NCBI GenBank assembly: GCA_948435975.1
Contig: CAOJHG010000107.1
Coordinates: 1 to 7,118 of the forward strand
Direction of reading: 5' to 3'
DNA from: an uncultured Oscillibacter sp.
GTDB taxonomy: Bacteria; Bacillota; Clostridia; Oscillospirales; Oscillospiraceae
Length of the DNA stretch: 7,118 nucleotides
Shown here piece by piece: positions 1-5,754 of this stretch. The position numbers and the translations under genes are program-made. The notes under the pieces were generated by a model that ran no database searches, had not been told where the DNA came from, and saw only the letters and a list, made by a program, of their open reading frames with translations. Within the stretch, counting starts at the first letter, position 1. Every line of letters starts with the position of its first letter.

Positions 1-321
1 GTCATTCAGGAGAACCGGGAGGATATGGATAAGGTCGTGGCGTACCTCCTGGAGAAAGAGACCATCACTGGTGCGGAAATGGTGGCCATTATCGAGGGAA
101 GAGACCCGGAGCTGGTGGAGAATCCCTACGCCTCCAGCCGTCCGGCGGAAATTGAGGCCCCGGCGAAAAAGGTGCATATGATTTCCCAGAAAATCGAGCC
201 GCCCGATCCCGCAGAGGAAGCGTCTGTGAAGGAAGAACCCGCGCCAGAGAGCGCTGAACCCCCTGCGGAGCAACCCGCTTCGGAAGAAACTGCTGAAAAT
301 AGGAAGGAGGACGCGCCATGA
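1..321 (+). CDS. ftsH: ATP-dependent zinc metalloprotease FtsH, C-terminal end (5' truncated by the window)
   Basis: The reading frame is open from base 1 and ends at TGA 319-321, giving the last 106 codons. The first residues (VIQENREDMDKVVAYLLEKE, then TITG and a short acidic stretch) match the helical end of the FtsH peptidase domain, where the helix after the zinc site is followed by a LLEKETITG-type motif. FtsH is a membrane-anchored AAA+ protease that degrades misfolded membrane proteins and some short-lived regulators. The AAA+ module and the HEXXH zinc site lie upstream of the window and cannot be checked. After about residue 45 the sequence becomes a low-complexity tail rich in Glu, Pro and Ala, probably disordered and cytoplasmic; such tails vary among species. 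The ATG at 25 is internal, not a start. The stop overlaps the start of the next gene (ATGA). Confidence 0.88.
   Translation, partial: VIQENREDMDKVVAYLLEKETITGAEMVAIIEGRDPELVENPYASSRPAEIEAPAKKVHMISQKIEPPDPAEEASVKEEPAPESAEPPAEQPASEETAENRKEDAP
301..310 (+). promoter_or_regulatory. Ribosome binding site of the GNAT gene, inside ftsH
   Basis: AGGAAGGAGG lies within the last codons of ftsH, 7 bases before the ATG at 318. It fixes the GNAT start and, with the ATGA overlap, points to translational coupling with ftsH. Confidence 0.75.
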
Positions 322-836
322 TCCGTCCCGCTGCTGTAGAGGACCTGGCCGGCATTGCGGCAATCTACGAGGCCATTTTTGACCAGGAGGAGCAAGGGCC
401 GGTTTACACCAACTGGAAGAGGGGAAGCTACCCCACAGAGGCGGACGCCCGGCAGGCCCTGGAGGCGGGGACCCTGTATGTCGGGGAAGAAGGGGGCGTT
501 GTCTGGGGCGTAGTGAACCTGAACGGCGAGCAGCTTTCGGAGTATGCCGCGATTCCCTGGAGCATCCCCGCCGGAGAGGACCAAGTCGCGGTGATTCACA
601 CCCTCTGTATCCACCCTGCCCAATCTGGACGCGGACTGGCGCGGAAAATGGCGGCCTTCTGTGAGGAGACGGCCCGCAGCCAGGGAAAAACAGTCATTCG
701 CCTGGATACCTGGGAACACAATCTCCCTGCGAACCGGCTTTATCCCTCCCTGGGCTACCGGTTCGCCGGGACTGCGGAGTTTTTCTTTCATGGCTTTGTC
801 CGGGAGAACCTGAACTGCTACGAAAAGGCACTGTGA
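318..836 (+). CDS. GNAT-family N-acetyltransferase
   Basis: This 172-residue protein has the normal length of a single-domain GNAT enzyme, which transfers acetyl from acetyl-CoA to an amine of a small molecule or protein. The N-terminus MIRPAAVEDLAGIAAIYEAI is the usual beta1-alpha1 start. Motif A is visible as the strand VAVIHTLCIHP followed by the pyrophosphate loop S-G-R-G-L-A (residues 103-108); the first position of the usual Q/R-x-x-G-x-G/A is Ser here, with Gln just before it. The C-terminal part has the familiar N-x-x-A-N-R-L-Y-x-x-L-G-Y-x-F pattern (motif B, about residues 134-149) and ends in NCYEKAL. The substrate cannot be told from sequence. It overlaps ftsH by four bases and has a strong ribosome binding site, so it is probably cotranscribed with ftsH. 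No terminator is obvious before the malQ promoter. Confidence 0.85.
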   Translation: MIRPAAVEDLAGIAAIYEAIFDQEEQGPVYTNWKRGSYPTEADARQALEAGTLYVGEEGGVVWGVVNLNGEQLSEYAAIPWSIPAGEDQVAVIHTLCIHPAQSGRGLARKMAAFCEETARSQGKTVIRLDTWEHNLPANRLYPSLGYRFAGTAEFFFHGFVRENLNCYEKAL

Positions 837-845
837 GAAATCCCC

Positions 846-874
846 TTGACAGAAAGGGTAAAACCCCATAAACT
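846..874 (+). promoter_or_regulatory. Sigma-A promoter of malQ
   Basis: TTGACA (846-851) and TAAACT (869-874) are separated by exactly 17 bases. The -35 box is perfect and the -10 box matches four of six positions. Transcription would begin near 881, leaving a leader of about 43 bases before the ATG at 924. The spacer holds a small dyad, GGGT-AAA-ACCC (856-866), that could be an operator but is too short to assert. The promoter explains why the in-frame TTG at 846 is not a start codon. Confidence 0.7.
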
Positions 875-923
875 GTTAAATGAAAGGCGATCCCTAATTG
901 TCAAAAAAGGTTGTGATGAAATC

Positions 924-2462
924 ATGAAGCGTTCCGCAGGTATACTGCTGCCTATTTTCTCTTTGCCTTCCCCCTATGGCATCGGCTCTCTGGGAAAGGA
1001 GGCCCGGGCATTCGCGGATTTCCTCCGTGCAGCGGGCCAGTCGTGGTGGCAGATTCTCCCGGTGGGTCCCGCCGGCGCTGGGGATTCTCCCTATGCCAGT
1101 GCGTCCACCTTTGCCGGAAATCCCTGTTTTATTGATTTGGACCAGTTGGCGGAGAAGGGACTGCTGACTGCGGAGGAGCTGGAGAGCGCCTGTGTTCCGG
1201 ACCAGGATAAGATTGACTACGCCGCCCTTCGAGAGACGCGGGAACCCTTGCTGCGAAAGGCGTTTTCCCGTATTGGCGGAGACGAGGCTGAGGCGGCGCG
1301 TGCATTTACGGGGCGGAATCCATGGGTGAAAGAATACGCTTTGTATTGTGCCGCCAAGGAGCATTTCAATGGCGCCGCCTGGTTTGACTGGCCGGATGAA
1401 GCTCTGCGCCAGCATGAGGCGGGGGCGGTGGAGCGCTGGCGTGTGGAGCTGGCGGAGGAAGTGGCGTTCTATACCTGTGTGCAGTATTGGTTCTTTTCCC
1501 AGTGGGAGGAGCTGAAGACCTATATAAACGGTCTGGGCATTGGTCTGATTGGGGACCTGCCTATTTATGTCTCTCTGGATTCTGCGGATGTGTGGAGCGA
1601 GCGGAGGGAATTTTTGCTGGACAGCCAGGGAAAGCCCTCAAAGGTAGCGGGAGTGCCTCCGGATTATTTCTCTGAGGACGGACAGCTTTGGGGAAACCCG
1701 TTGTATGACTGGGAGACGATGAAGGCGAATGGGTTCGGCTGGTGGATTCGCCGGGTGGAAGGCGCGTCTCAGCTCTTTGATGCCATCCGGATCGACCATT
1801 TCCGGGGGTTGGAGAGCTACTGGGCGGTGCCTGCCGGGGCCGAAAGCGCGAAGTCTGGAACCTGGGAGAAGGGCCCTGGCATGGACCTGCTGGGCGTGCT
1901 GACAGCCTGGTTCCCGCAAATCACGTACATTGCTGAGGACTTGGGTATTTTAACTGACGGCGTTCATGCTCTGCGGGAGGCGTCGGGACTGCCTGGGATG
2001 CGGGTTTTGGAATTCGCTTTTTCCGGCCCGGAGAATGCGTATCTGCCTCATAATTATCCCTCTCGCTGTGTTTGCTACACCGGCACCCATGACAACGACA
2101 CCGCTGCGGGCTGGTATGCCAATGCGGACAGCAGGGAGAGGGCCTTTGCAGAGAAGTATTTGGGCGTGTCCGGTCAGGAGGCGGTGCGGATGGCGTTGCT
2201 GCGATGCGGACAGAGGAGCGTTGCAGAGCTGTTTGTGGCGCAGATGCAGGACTATCTGGGGCTTGGCAGTGAGAGCCGCCTGAATGTGCCGGGAATCGGC
2301 CTGGGGAACTGGCGGTGGCGTCTGCTTCCGGGGCAGGCCACGCTGGAGCTGGCGCAGGAAATTCGGGATATGACGGAGATTTATGGGCGGTGTGAGAGCT
2401 GCCCAGCGGCTGACGCTGCTTCAGAGGAACATGAGGCGTCTGCGGAAGATAATGCTGAGTAG
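924..2462 (+). CDS. malQ: 4-alpha-glucanotransferase (amylomaltase, disproportionating enzyme), GH77
   Basis: The 512-residue product has the usual bacterial amylomaltase length. It moves maltodextrin segments between alpha-1,4-glucans in the cytoplasm, feeding maltose, starch or glycogen breakdown. Conserved blocks appear in order: SPYGIGSLG near the start, WWQILPVGP with the following SPYAS, GLIGDLPIYV, the VAGVPPDYFS...LWGNPLYDW block, then the catalytic sites. Asp291 in DAIRIDHFRG is the expected nucleophile, Glu338 in YIAEDLG the acid/base, and Asp390 in GTHDND the third carboxylate. The end carries the family signature L-G-L-G-S-E-S-R-x-N-x-P-G and GNWRWRL, then an acidic tail of about 25 residues. 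The start at 924 is chosen because homology begins there (MKRSAGILLPIFSLPSPYGI) and the longer frame begins inside the -35 box. The ribosome binding site is weak: AAAAGG at 905-910, 13 bases away. No other maltodextrin gene is in the window. Confidence 0.95.
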   Translation: MKRSAGILLPIFSLPSPYGIGSLGKEARAFADFLRAAGQSWWQILPVGPAGAGDSPYASASTFAGNPCFIDLDQLAEKGLLTAEELESACVPDQDKIDYAALRETREPLLRKAFSRIGGDEAEAARAFTGRNPWVKEYALYCAAKEHFNGAAWFDWPDEALRQHEAGAVERWRVELAEEVAFYTCVQYWFFSQWEELKTYINGLGIGLIGDLPIYVSLDSADVWSERREFLLDSQGKPSKVAGVPPDYFSEDGQLWGNPLYDWETMKANGFGWWIRRVEGASQLFDAIRIDHFRGLESYWAVPAGAESAKSGTWEKGPGMDLLGVLTAWFPQITYIAEDLGILTDGVHALREASGLPGMRVLEFAFSGPENAYLPHNYPSRCVCYTGTHDNDTAAGWYANADSRERAFAEKYLGVSGQEAVRMALLRCGQRSVAELFVAQMQDYLGLGSESRLNVPGIGLGNWRWRLLPGQATLELAQEIRDMTEIYGRCESCPAADAASEEHEASAEDNAE

Positions 2463-2517
2463 AGTGTGAAGTGTATTATTGTAGAAGGAAATACAAGTCA
2501 TACTGCGTGTCTTTTGC

Positions 2518-2561
2518 GTGCAGGCTGCTCAGGCGCAGGAAAAGGCCTTTGCAGCCTGTAC
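2518..2561 (+). terminator. Candidate malQ terminator or other RNA hairpin
   Basis: GTGCAGGCTGC (2518-2528) pairs with GCAGCCTGTAC (2551-2561), an 11-bp stem with one G-U pair. An upper 4-bp stem, AGGC 2531-2534 with GCCT 2545-2548, stacks in register above a 2x2 internal loop. It lies 55 bases after the malQ stop and before the tRNA promoter, as a terminator should. The tract that follows is only CAAAGAATTCCAATTTTG, without an immediate T run, so intrinsic termination may be inefficient. The structure is clear; the role is inferred. Confidence 0.45.
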
Positions 2562-2621
2562 CAAAGAATTCCAATTTTGAAAACCGCTTCCGAATCAGCA
2601 GGAGAAAAATAAAAAAAGGGC

Positions 2622-2649
2622 TTGACTTTTATGATTCTTTTGGTATAAT
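2622..2649 (+). promoter_or_regulatory. Extended -10 sigma-A promoter of the tRNA-Ser gene
   Basis: TTGACT (2622-2627) and a perfect TATAAT (2644-2649) are 16 bases apart, with TG at 2641-2642 giving an extended -10 (TGGTATAAT). An A-rich stretch (2605-2617) just upstream could act as an UP element. This is what one expects for a stable RNA gene. Transcription should start near 2656, leaving a leader of about 90 bases that must be trimmed by RNase P. Confidence 0.85.
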
Positions 2650-2721
2650 AGCAAATGGTAAAAATGAGGCGCGTTTGTTGTTGATATAGAGCAGAACAGA
2701 GGACAAAGCCTTTATAAAAGC

Positions 2722-2739
2722 GCAGGACGTGAGTCTTGC
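2722..2739 (+). other. Leader hairpin with GTGA (GNRA-type) tetraloop just before the tRNA
   Basis: GCAGGAC (2722-2728) pairs with GTCTTGC (2733-2739), 7 bp with one G-U, closed by the loop GTGA. It ends 5 bases before the mature tRNA 5' end. The pairing is seen directly; a role in folding or processing of the precursor is only a guess. Confidence 0.45.
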
Positions 2740-2744
2740 AAAAT

Positions 2745-2836
2745 GGAGAAGTCGCCTAGTTGGTCGAGGGCGCATGATTGGAAATCATGTAGGCCCCTAA
2801 AGGGTCTCGAGGGTTCGAATCCCTCCTTCTCCGCCA
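2745..2836 (+). tRNA. tRNA-Ser (anticodon GGA), CCA encoded
   Basis: A complete class II tRNA of 92 bases folds by eye. The acceptor stem is GGAGAAG with CTTCTCC (7 bp), the D arm closes with GCC/GGC, and the anticodon arm is CATGA-TTGGAAA-TCATG with anticodon GGA at 2780-2782, reading UCC and UCU. A long variable arm follows (GGCCC/GGGTC stem), as required for serine tRNAs, then the T arm GAGGG-TTCGAAT-CCCTC. The discriminator is G (2833), the usual serine identity base, followed by an encoded CCA at 2834-2836. It stands alone between its own promoter and terminator, so it is probably a single-gene transcript. Confidence 0.97.
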
Positions 2837-2840
2837 TAAG

Positions 2841-2890
2841 AGGACGATTGTTTTGATACAAGGTGTATCGAGATAATCGTCCTTGTTTTG
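2841..2890 (+). terminator. Intrinsic terminator of the tRNA-Ser transcript
   Basis: AGGACGATT (2841-2849) pairs with AATCGTCCT (2875-2883). The pairing continues without a bulge through five wobble or A-U pairs and GATAC/GTATC (2855-2859 with 2865-2869), giving a 19-bp stem with the loop AAGGT. The T-rich tract TGTTTTG follows at once. It starts four bases after the CCA end. Confidence 0.85.
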
Positions 2891-2999
2891 CGTCTGGAAG
2901 CTGGGGGAAACAGAGGAAGACCTGCTGCCTGGTGCGGGTGGGCACTCTTGCTTTTTTGGGGCAGAACCAGGGAGAAATGGGGGGAGCGGACTTTTTGGG

Positions 3000-3028
3000 T
3001 TGCGGGGAAAACAAAAATATGGTAAACT
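3000..3028 (+). promoter_or_regulatory. Possible promoter of the iclR-family gene
   Basis: TTGCGG (3000-3005) lies 17 bases before TAAACT (3023-3028), with TG at 3020-3021 making an extended -10. The -10 hexamer is the same as that of malQ. The -35 match is poor (three of six), so the call rests on spacing and the extended -10. A promoter is needed here because the tRNA terminator lies just upstream. Confidence 0.45.
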
Positions 3029-3065
3029 GCGTGTATAGAAAACCGATAAAGGAAGGGGATGCTCT

Positions 3066-3815
3066 ATGACGAATCACCAGTTTGCCACTACGATTTTGAA
3101 GGCGCTGGACGTTCTGGACTGCTTTGAGACCGGTGAGGAGGAGATGGGCATTTCCGAGATTGCCGGACGGGTGGGCCTTCCGGTCAGCTCAGTCCACCGC
3201 CTGATTCAAAGCCTGGAGTTCAAGGGCCTGCTGTTTCAGAACCGGGGGACGAAAAAGTATTATCTGGGAACCAAGTTCTTTTCCTTCGCTGAAAAGAGCG
3301 GGCGCTTCCGGCAGTTCCAGAAAATCGCTGTAAAATATGTAGATGAACTGGCCGACTTGACAAAGGAAACCGTGAATCTGGCGACCTCCGGAGGCGATAA
3401 AATTACTAATATCTATAAAAAGGACAGCCCCTTCATCCTCCGGCCAAACTTCACCCTTCATACCTCCTATCCCGCTCACTGCACCGGTACGGGCCGGGTC
3501 TTCCTCAGCGAGATGTCCGACGCTGCTATCCGGTGGGTCTACGCAAACAACGCGCAGGAAATCACATTATCCCTCCCGGATTTCCTGGACATGCTCCACC
3601 GGGTCCGGATTGGCGGCTACGCGCTGGACGACCAGGATTTCAGCCCAGGCCTTCGCTGTGTGGCGGCTCCTGTACGGGCTATCGAAGGGAAGACCGTCTT
3701 TGCCCTCAGCGTCTCCGCGCCGGTGAGCCGGATGCCGGATGAGCTGTATGAGCAGACACGGGAGCTGGTGATACAGTACGCCGCCCGCATGTCTGAGGAT
3801 TTGCAGTCTTATTGA
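3066..3815 (+). CDS. IclR-family transcriptional regulator
   Basis: The 249-residue protein has the two-part IclR build. Residues 8-75 form the winged helix-turn-helix: TTILKALDVLDCF, then GISEIAGRVGLPVSSVHRLI as the HTH, and a wing ending in KKYYLGTKFF. Residues 78-249 form the effector-binding domain, with PAHCTGTGRVFLSEM in place of the usual P-x-H-A-T-x-x-G-K-A-x-L-A block and SPGLRCVAAPV in place of the E-x-x-x-G-x-x-C-I-A-A-P-V block. Family members usually act as dimers controlling catabolic genes in response to small acids or sugars; the ligand here is unknown. The start is supported by GGAAGGGG at 3051-3058, 7 bases upstream. No catabolic operon is next to it. Its nearest downstream gene encodes a surface protein 121 bases away, with its own promoter. 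No terminator is obvious after the stop, so some read-through is possible. Confidence 0.92.
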   Translation: MTNHQFATTILKALDVLDCFETGEEEMGISEIAGRVGLPVSSVHRLIQSLEFKGLLFQNRGTKKYYLGTKFFSFAEKSGRFRQFQKIAVKYVDELADLTKETVNLATSGGDKITNIYKKDSPFILRPNFTLHTSYPAHCTGTGRVFLSEMSDAAIRWVYANNAQEITLSLPDFLDMLHRVRIGGYALDDQDFSPGLRCVAAPVRAIEGKTVFALSVSAPVSRMPDELYEQTRELVIQYAARMSEDLQSY

Positions 3816-3836
3816 ATCCAGGGGCCTGAGAAAGAT

Positions 3837-3852
3837 AACAGCCGGAACTGTT
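3837..3852 (+). promoter_or_regulatory. Inverted repeat touching the -35 box, possible operator
   Basis: AACAG (3837-3841) and CTGTT (3848-3852) form a perfect 5-bp dyad around six bases. The last T is the first base of the TTGACA box. The position suits a repressor or activator site for the SLH gene. Binding by the adjacent IclR-type protein is speculation; the repeat is short and could be chance. Confidence 0.3.
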
Positions 3853-3880
3853 TGACATTCTTCGGGAAAGCGCATATAAT
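3852..3880 (+). promoter_or_regulatory. Perfect consensus sigma-A promoter of the SLH/transglutaminase-like gene
   Basis: TTGACA (3852-3857), a 17-base spacer and TATAAT (3875-3880) match the consensus at all twelve positions. Transcription would start near 3887, about 50 bases before the ATG at 3937. A promoter this strong usually implies abundant product or a need for repression. Confidence 0.9.
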
Positions 3881-3922
3881 ATGGGACGGAAATTTGACGG
3901 TTGATGGGTAGAGAGCCATTAT

Positions 3923-3930
3923 GGAAGGGG
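3923..3930 (+). promoter_or_regulatory. Ribosome binding site that sets the start at 3937
   Basis: GGAAGGGG lies 6 bases before the ATG at 3937. The upstream in-frame TTG (3901) and ATG (3904) have no such site and would put 11-12 polar residues before the signal peptide. Confidence 0.8.
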
Positions 3931-3936
3931 ATTTTT

Positions 3937-5550
3937 ATGGGGAAGTTCCAAAAAGTGCTGACGGCTATGGCGGCGGTCCTGCTGCTGACTGCGTCCTGGC
4001 CTGTGTGCATTGCGGCGGAAGGAAAAGAGGCGGTTCCGTCTTTGCGGATGGCTGCTTATGACCTCCAAGCGGCGGCATATACGGAACGAACGGTCACCTA
4101 TGAGGTAGATGGCTATCTTTTTAAGGAACAGGTGCCCGCGGGGAGCACGCCCTCTCAGGTGCCCGCCCTTCCGGAAGGATTCACAGGCTGGGGAGACCAG
4201 AATGGAAAGGCCGTAGATCCAGCCCAGACGCAGATTTGGGAGAACACCATCTTCTCGGCATTGCGGAACGGCACATTGATCCTGTCCCCAGAGGGAAGCG
4301 CCTCTTCGGACGGAATTTCCAGTCAGGGAAGCGCCGCTTTGGTGAATGCCAGCGGCGTTCACGCCCCCTTTATGGAGGCCGCTGCGGATGGACTGTTTTA
4401 TCCCTATACCACCGTCACCCGGGCGGAAGCTGCGAAGATCGTCTACAGCTTGTTTGAGACCCCGCCCCAGGAGGCCGCCTCCTATCCCGACCTGCCTGCC
4501 GGCGTATGGTACACACAGCCAATGAGCGCACTTGGGGCGATGGGACTGCTTCTTCCGGCGGGCAGCGGCGCGATTCGGCCTGCGGACCCTGTCACCCGGG
4601 CGGAGTTCGCCAAGATGCTGAGCTATTTCCTGCCTAAAAGCCAAACGGGGCCGTCCTTTTCCGACGTTCCCGTCCTCCACTGGGCATATGAGTCTATTAC
4701 TGCTGTGACCGCAAGAGGCGTGTTCAGCGGCTACTCCGACGGGACCTTCCGGCCAGATGGAAAGCTGAGCCGGGCGGAAACTGCGGTGGTGGTTGGGCGT
4801 CTTCTTGGCCGCACGGCAGACCTGTCCGCTCTGGCAGCGGCTTCTGAAAATGTGTGCATAATCCCCGATGTCCCAGTGGATTTCTGGGCTTACGGCGCGA
4901 TCATGGAAGCGGTAGTGCCTCACAGTGGGTCCCAGGCGGCGGGAGGCAGGGAGACTTGGACCCAGACCGGCCCATACCGGACCAGCCTCCCTGACGGCCA
5001 TCATACCATCAACGGCGGACTGTATCGAGTGGTGGACGGCATGTTCCTCCGCTCCGCCAGCGTGGACGGCTATACATACGACGCCACCGGACGCTATACT
5101 ACCGGCTCCGCCACCCTGGACAGCCAGTTGAAGGCCATTATCAGCGCCCAGACCAATGATTCCATGACCCGGGATGAGAAGCTCAAGGCCCTGTATGTCT
5201 ATCTCCGGGACAACTACAAGTATCTCAAGAAGGACTTGGTGGCTAAGGAGGACGTGGGCTGGGAGCCTGCCTACGCGGAAGAGTTCCTGAACACGGCCAG
5301 AGGGAACTGCTTCAGCTATTCCGCCGCCTTCTGCCTGCTGGCCCGTCAGATGGGTCTTCCGGCTTACACGGTGGTGGGCAAGCTGGGGACCCGGAACGTC
5401 CAGGACCACGGCTGGGTAGAAATCCCTCTGGATGGGAAGACCTATATGTTTGACGTGGAGCTGGAGTGGAGCTACCTTTACAAGCATGGTCAAAGGCGGA
5501 ACCTGTTCAAAATGGACCCCAATAACGCGCCCTTTGTGTATATCCGATGA
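3937..5550 (+). CDS. Exported S-layer-homology protein with transglutaminase-like domain
   Basis: This 537-residue surface protein begins with a signal peptide: MGKFQK, a hydrophobic core AMAAVLLLTA, and cleavage probably near residues 26-27 (CIAA-E). Residues about 52-110 (VTYEVDGYLFKEQVPAG... with GFTGWGDQNG) look like a small beta-grasp repeat of the InlB/Flg_new kind. Three SLH domains follow at about 141-180, 183-233 and 241-290, with VTRAEAAKIV, VTRAEFAKML and LSRAETAVVV motifs; a partial fourth unit starts at 309 (IPDVPVDFWAYGAI). SLH triplets normally bind secondary cell-wall polymer. Residues about 390-525 are a transglutaminase-like fold with the triad Cys458 (RGNCFSYS), His491 (DHGWVEI) and Asp506 (YMFDVE), all intact. 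In bacteria such domains may be proteases, cross-linkers or inactive scaffolds; the substrate is unknown. The SLH modules sit N-terminal, leaving the enzyme domain distal. Confidence 0.88.
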   Translation: MGKFQKVLTAMAAVLLLTASWPVCIAAEGKEAVPSLRMAAYDLQAAAYTERTVTYEVDGYLFKEQVPAGSTPSQVPALPEGFTGWGDQNGKAVDPAQTQIWENTIFSALRNGTLILSPEGSASSDGISSQGSAALVNASGVHAPFMEAAADGLFYPYTTVTRAEAAKIVYSLFETPPQEAASYPDLPAGVWYTQPMSALGAMGLLLPAGSGAIRPADPVTRAEFAKMLSYFLPKSQTGPSFSDVPVLHWAYESITAVTARGVFSGYSDGTFRPDGKLSRAETAVVVGRLLGRTADLSALAAASENVCIIPDVPVDFWAYGAIMEAVVPHSGSQAAGGRETWTQTGPYRTSLPDGHHTINGGLYRVVDGMFLRSASVDGYTYDATGRYTTGSATLDSQLKAIISAQTNDSMTRDEKLKALYVYLRDNYKYLKKDLVAKEDVGWEPAYAEEFLNTARGNCFSYSAAFCLLARQMGLPAYTVVGKLGTRNVQDHGWVEIPLDGKTYMFDVELEWSYLYKHGQRRNLFKMDPNNAPFVYIR

Positions 5551-5643
5551 TTTGAAACGCTGCGGGAGGAGCCGGTTGAGGCCGCGCTTCTCTGCGTTAT
5601 GAATGTGATTTCCTTTCGGCCTTGTGGTCCAGCGGCGTCCAAA

Positions 5644-5740
5644 CGGCGGCTGTCATACAGAGCGGGCCGGGAGAAAAATGCCGTCCGGAAATGGGGCGGA
5701 GAGCAAGCCAACGAGAGGTACCCGGCCGTCAGCCGCCGGG
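5644..5740 (+). promoter_or_regulatory. Structured 5' leader with alternative pairings, candidate cis-regulatory RNA
   Basis: CGGCGGCTG (5644-5652) pairs perfectly with CAGCCGCCG (5730-5738). Nested inside, GGCCGGG (5665-5671) pairs with CCCGGCC (5721-5727), and CCGTCC (5681-5686) pairs with GGGCGG (5694-5699, one G-U) over a 7-base loop. A competing local hairpin, CCCGGC (5721-5726) with GCCGGG (5735-5740), uses the 3' strands of both long stems and ends one base before the AGGAGG at 5742. Short words resemble the c-di-AMP (ydaO) riboswitch (AGCGGG, GGGGCGG, CCCG..CCGTCAGC), but the conserved GCTAAC and the P1 layout are missing, so I do not assign that class. The rest of the 5551-5754 gap shows no clear promoter or T-tailed terminator. 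Confidence 0.35.
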
Positions 5741-5741
5741 G

Positions 5742-5747
5742 AGGAGG
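5742..5747 (+). promoter_or_regulatory. Ribosome binding site of the lipoprotein gene
   Basis: AGGAGG within the purine-rich run 5738-5750, 7 bases before the ATG at 5755, sets the start. It directly follows the leader structure, so folding there could change access to it. Confidence 0.8.
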
Positions 5748-5754
5748 AGACAAC

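Noticed and set aside
126..869. 247-codon - strand frame across ftsH and the GNAT gene
   Set aside because: It lies opposite two clearly conserved genes and shows no family motif.
880..894. Possible CcpA cre site in the malQ leader (ATGAAAGGCGATCCC)
   Set aside because: The central CG is one base out of register with the cre consensus, so the match fails at its key positions.
2471..2689. 72-codon + strand frame between malQ and the tRNA
   Set aside because: It runs through the hairpin and both boxes of the tRNA promoter, has no good ribosome binding site, and its Arg/Lys-rich product resembles no known family.
2745..2890. tRNA-Ser 3' end as an integration (att) site
   Set aside because: No integrase, repeated tRNA 3' fragment or foreign-looking gene is present downstream in the window.
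2863..3069. 68-codon + strand frame before the IclR gene
   Set aside because: It begins inside the tRNA terminator stem and its composition is not protein-like.
3894..3922. Second promoter-like pair TTGACG / CATTAT before the SLH gene
   Set aside because: Spacing is good, but transcription would start near the ribosome binding site, and a perfect promoter lies just upstream.
3919..5493. 524-codon open frame on the - strand opposite the SLH gene
   Set aside because: The + strand gene has a signal peptide, SLH motifs, a catalytic triad, promoter and ribosome binding site. The antisense translation shows no recognisable domain; such mirror frames are common in GC-rich genes.
5555..5598. AACGC/GCGTT hairpin as terminator of the SLH gene
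   Set aside because: Only 5 bp around a large unpaired interior and no T tract; too weak to call.
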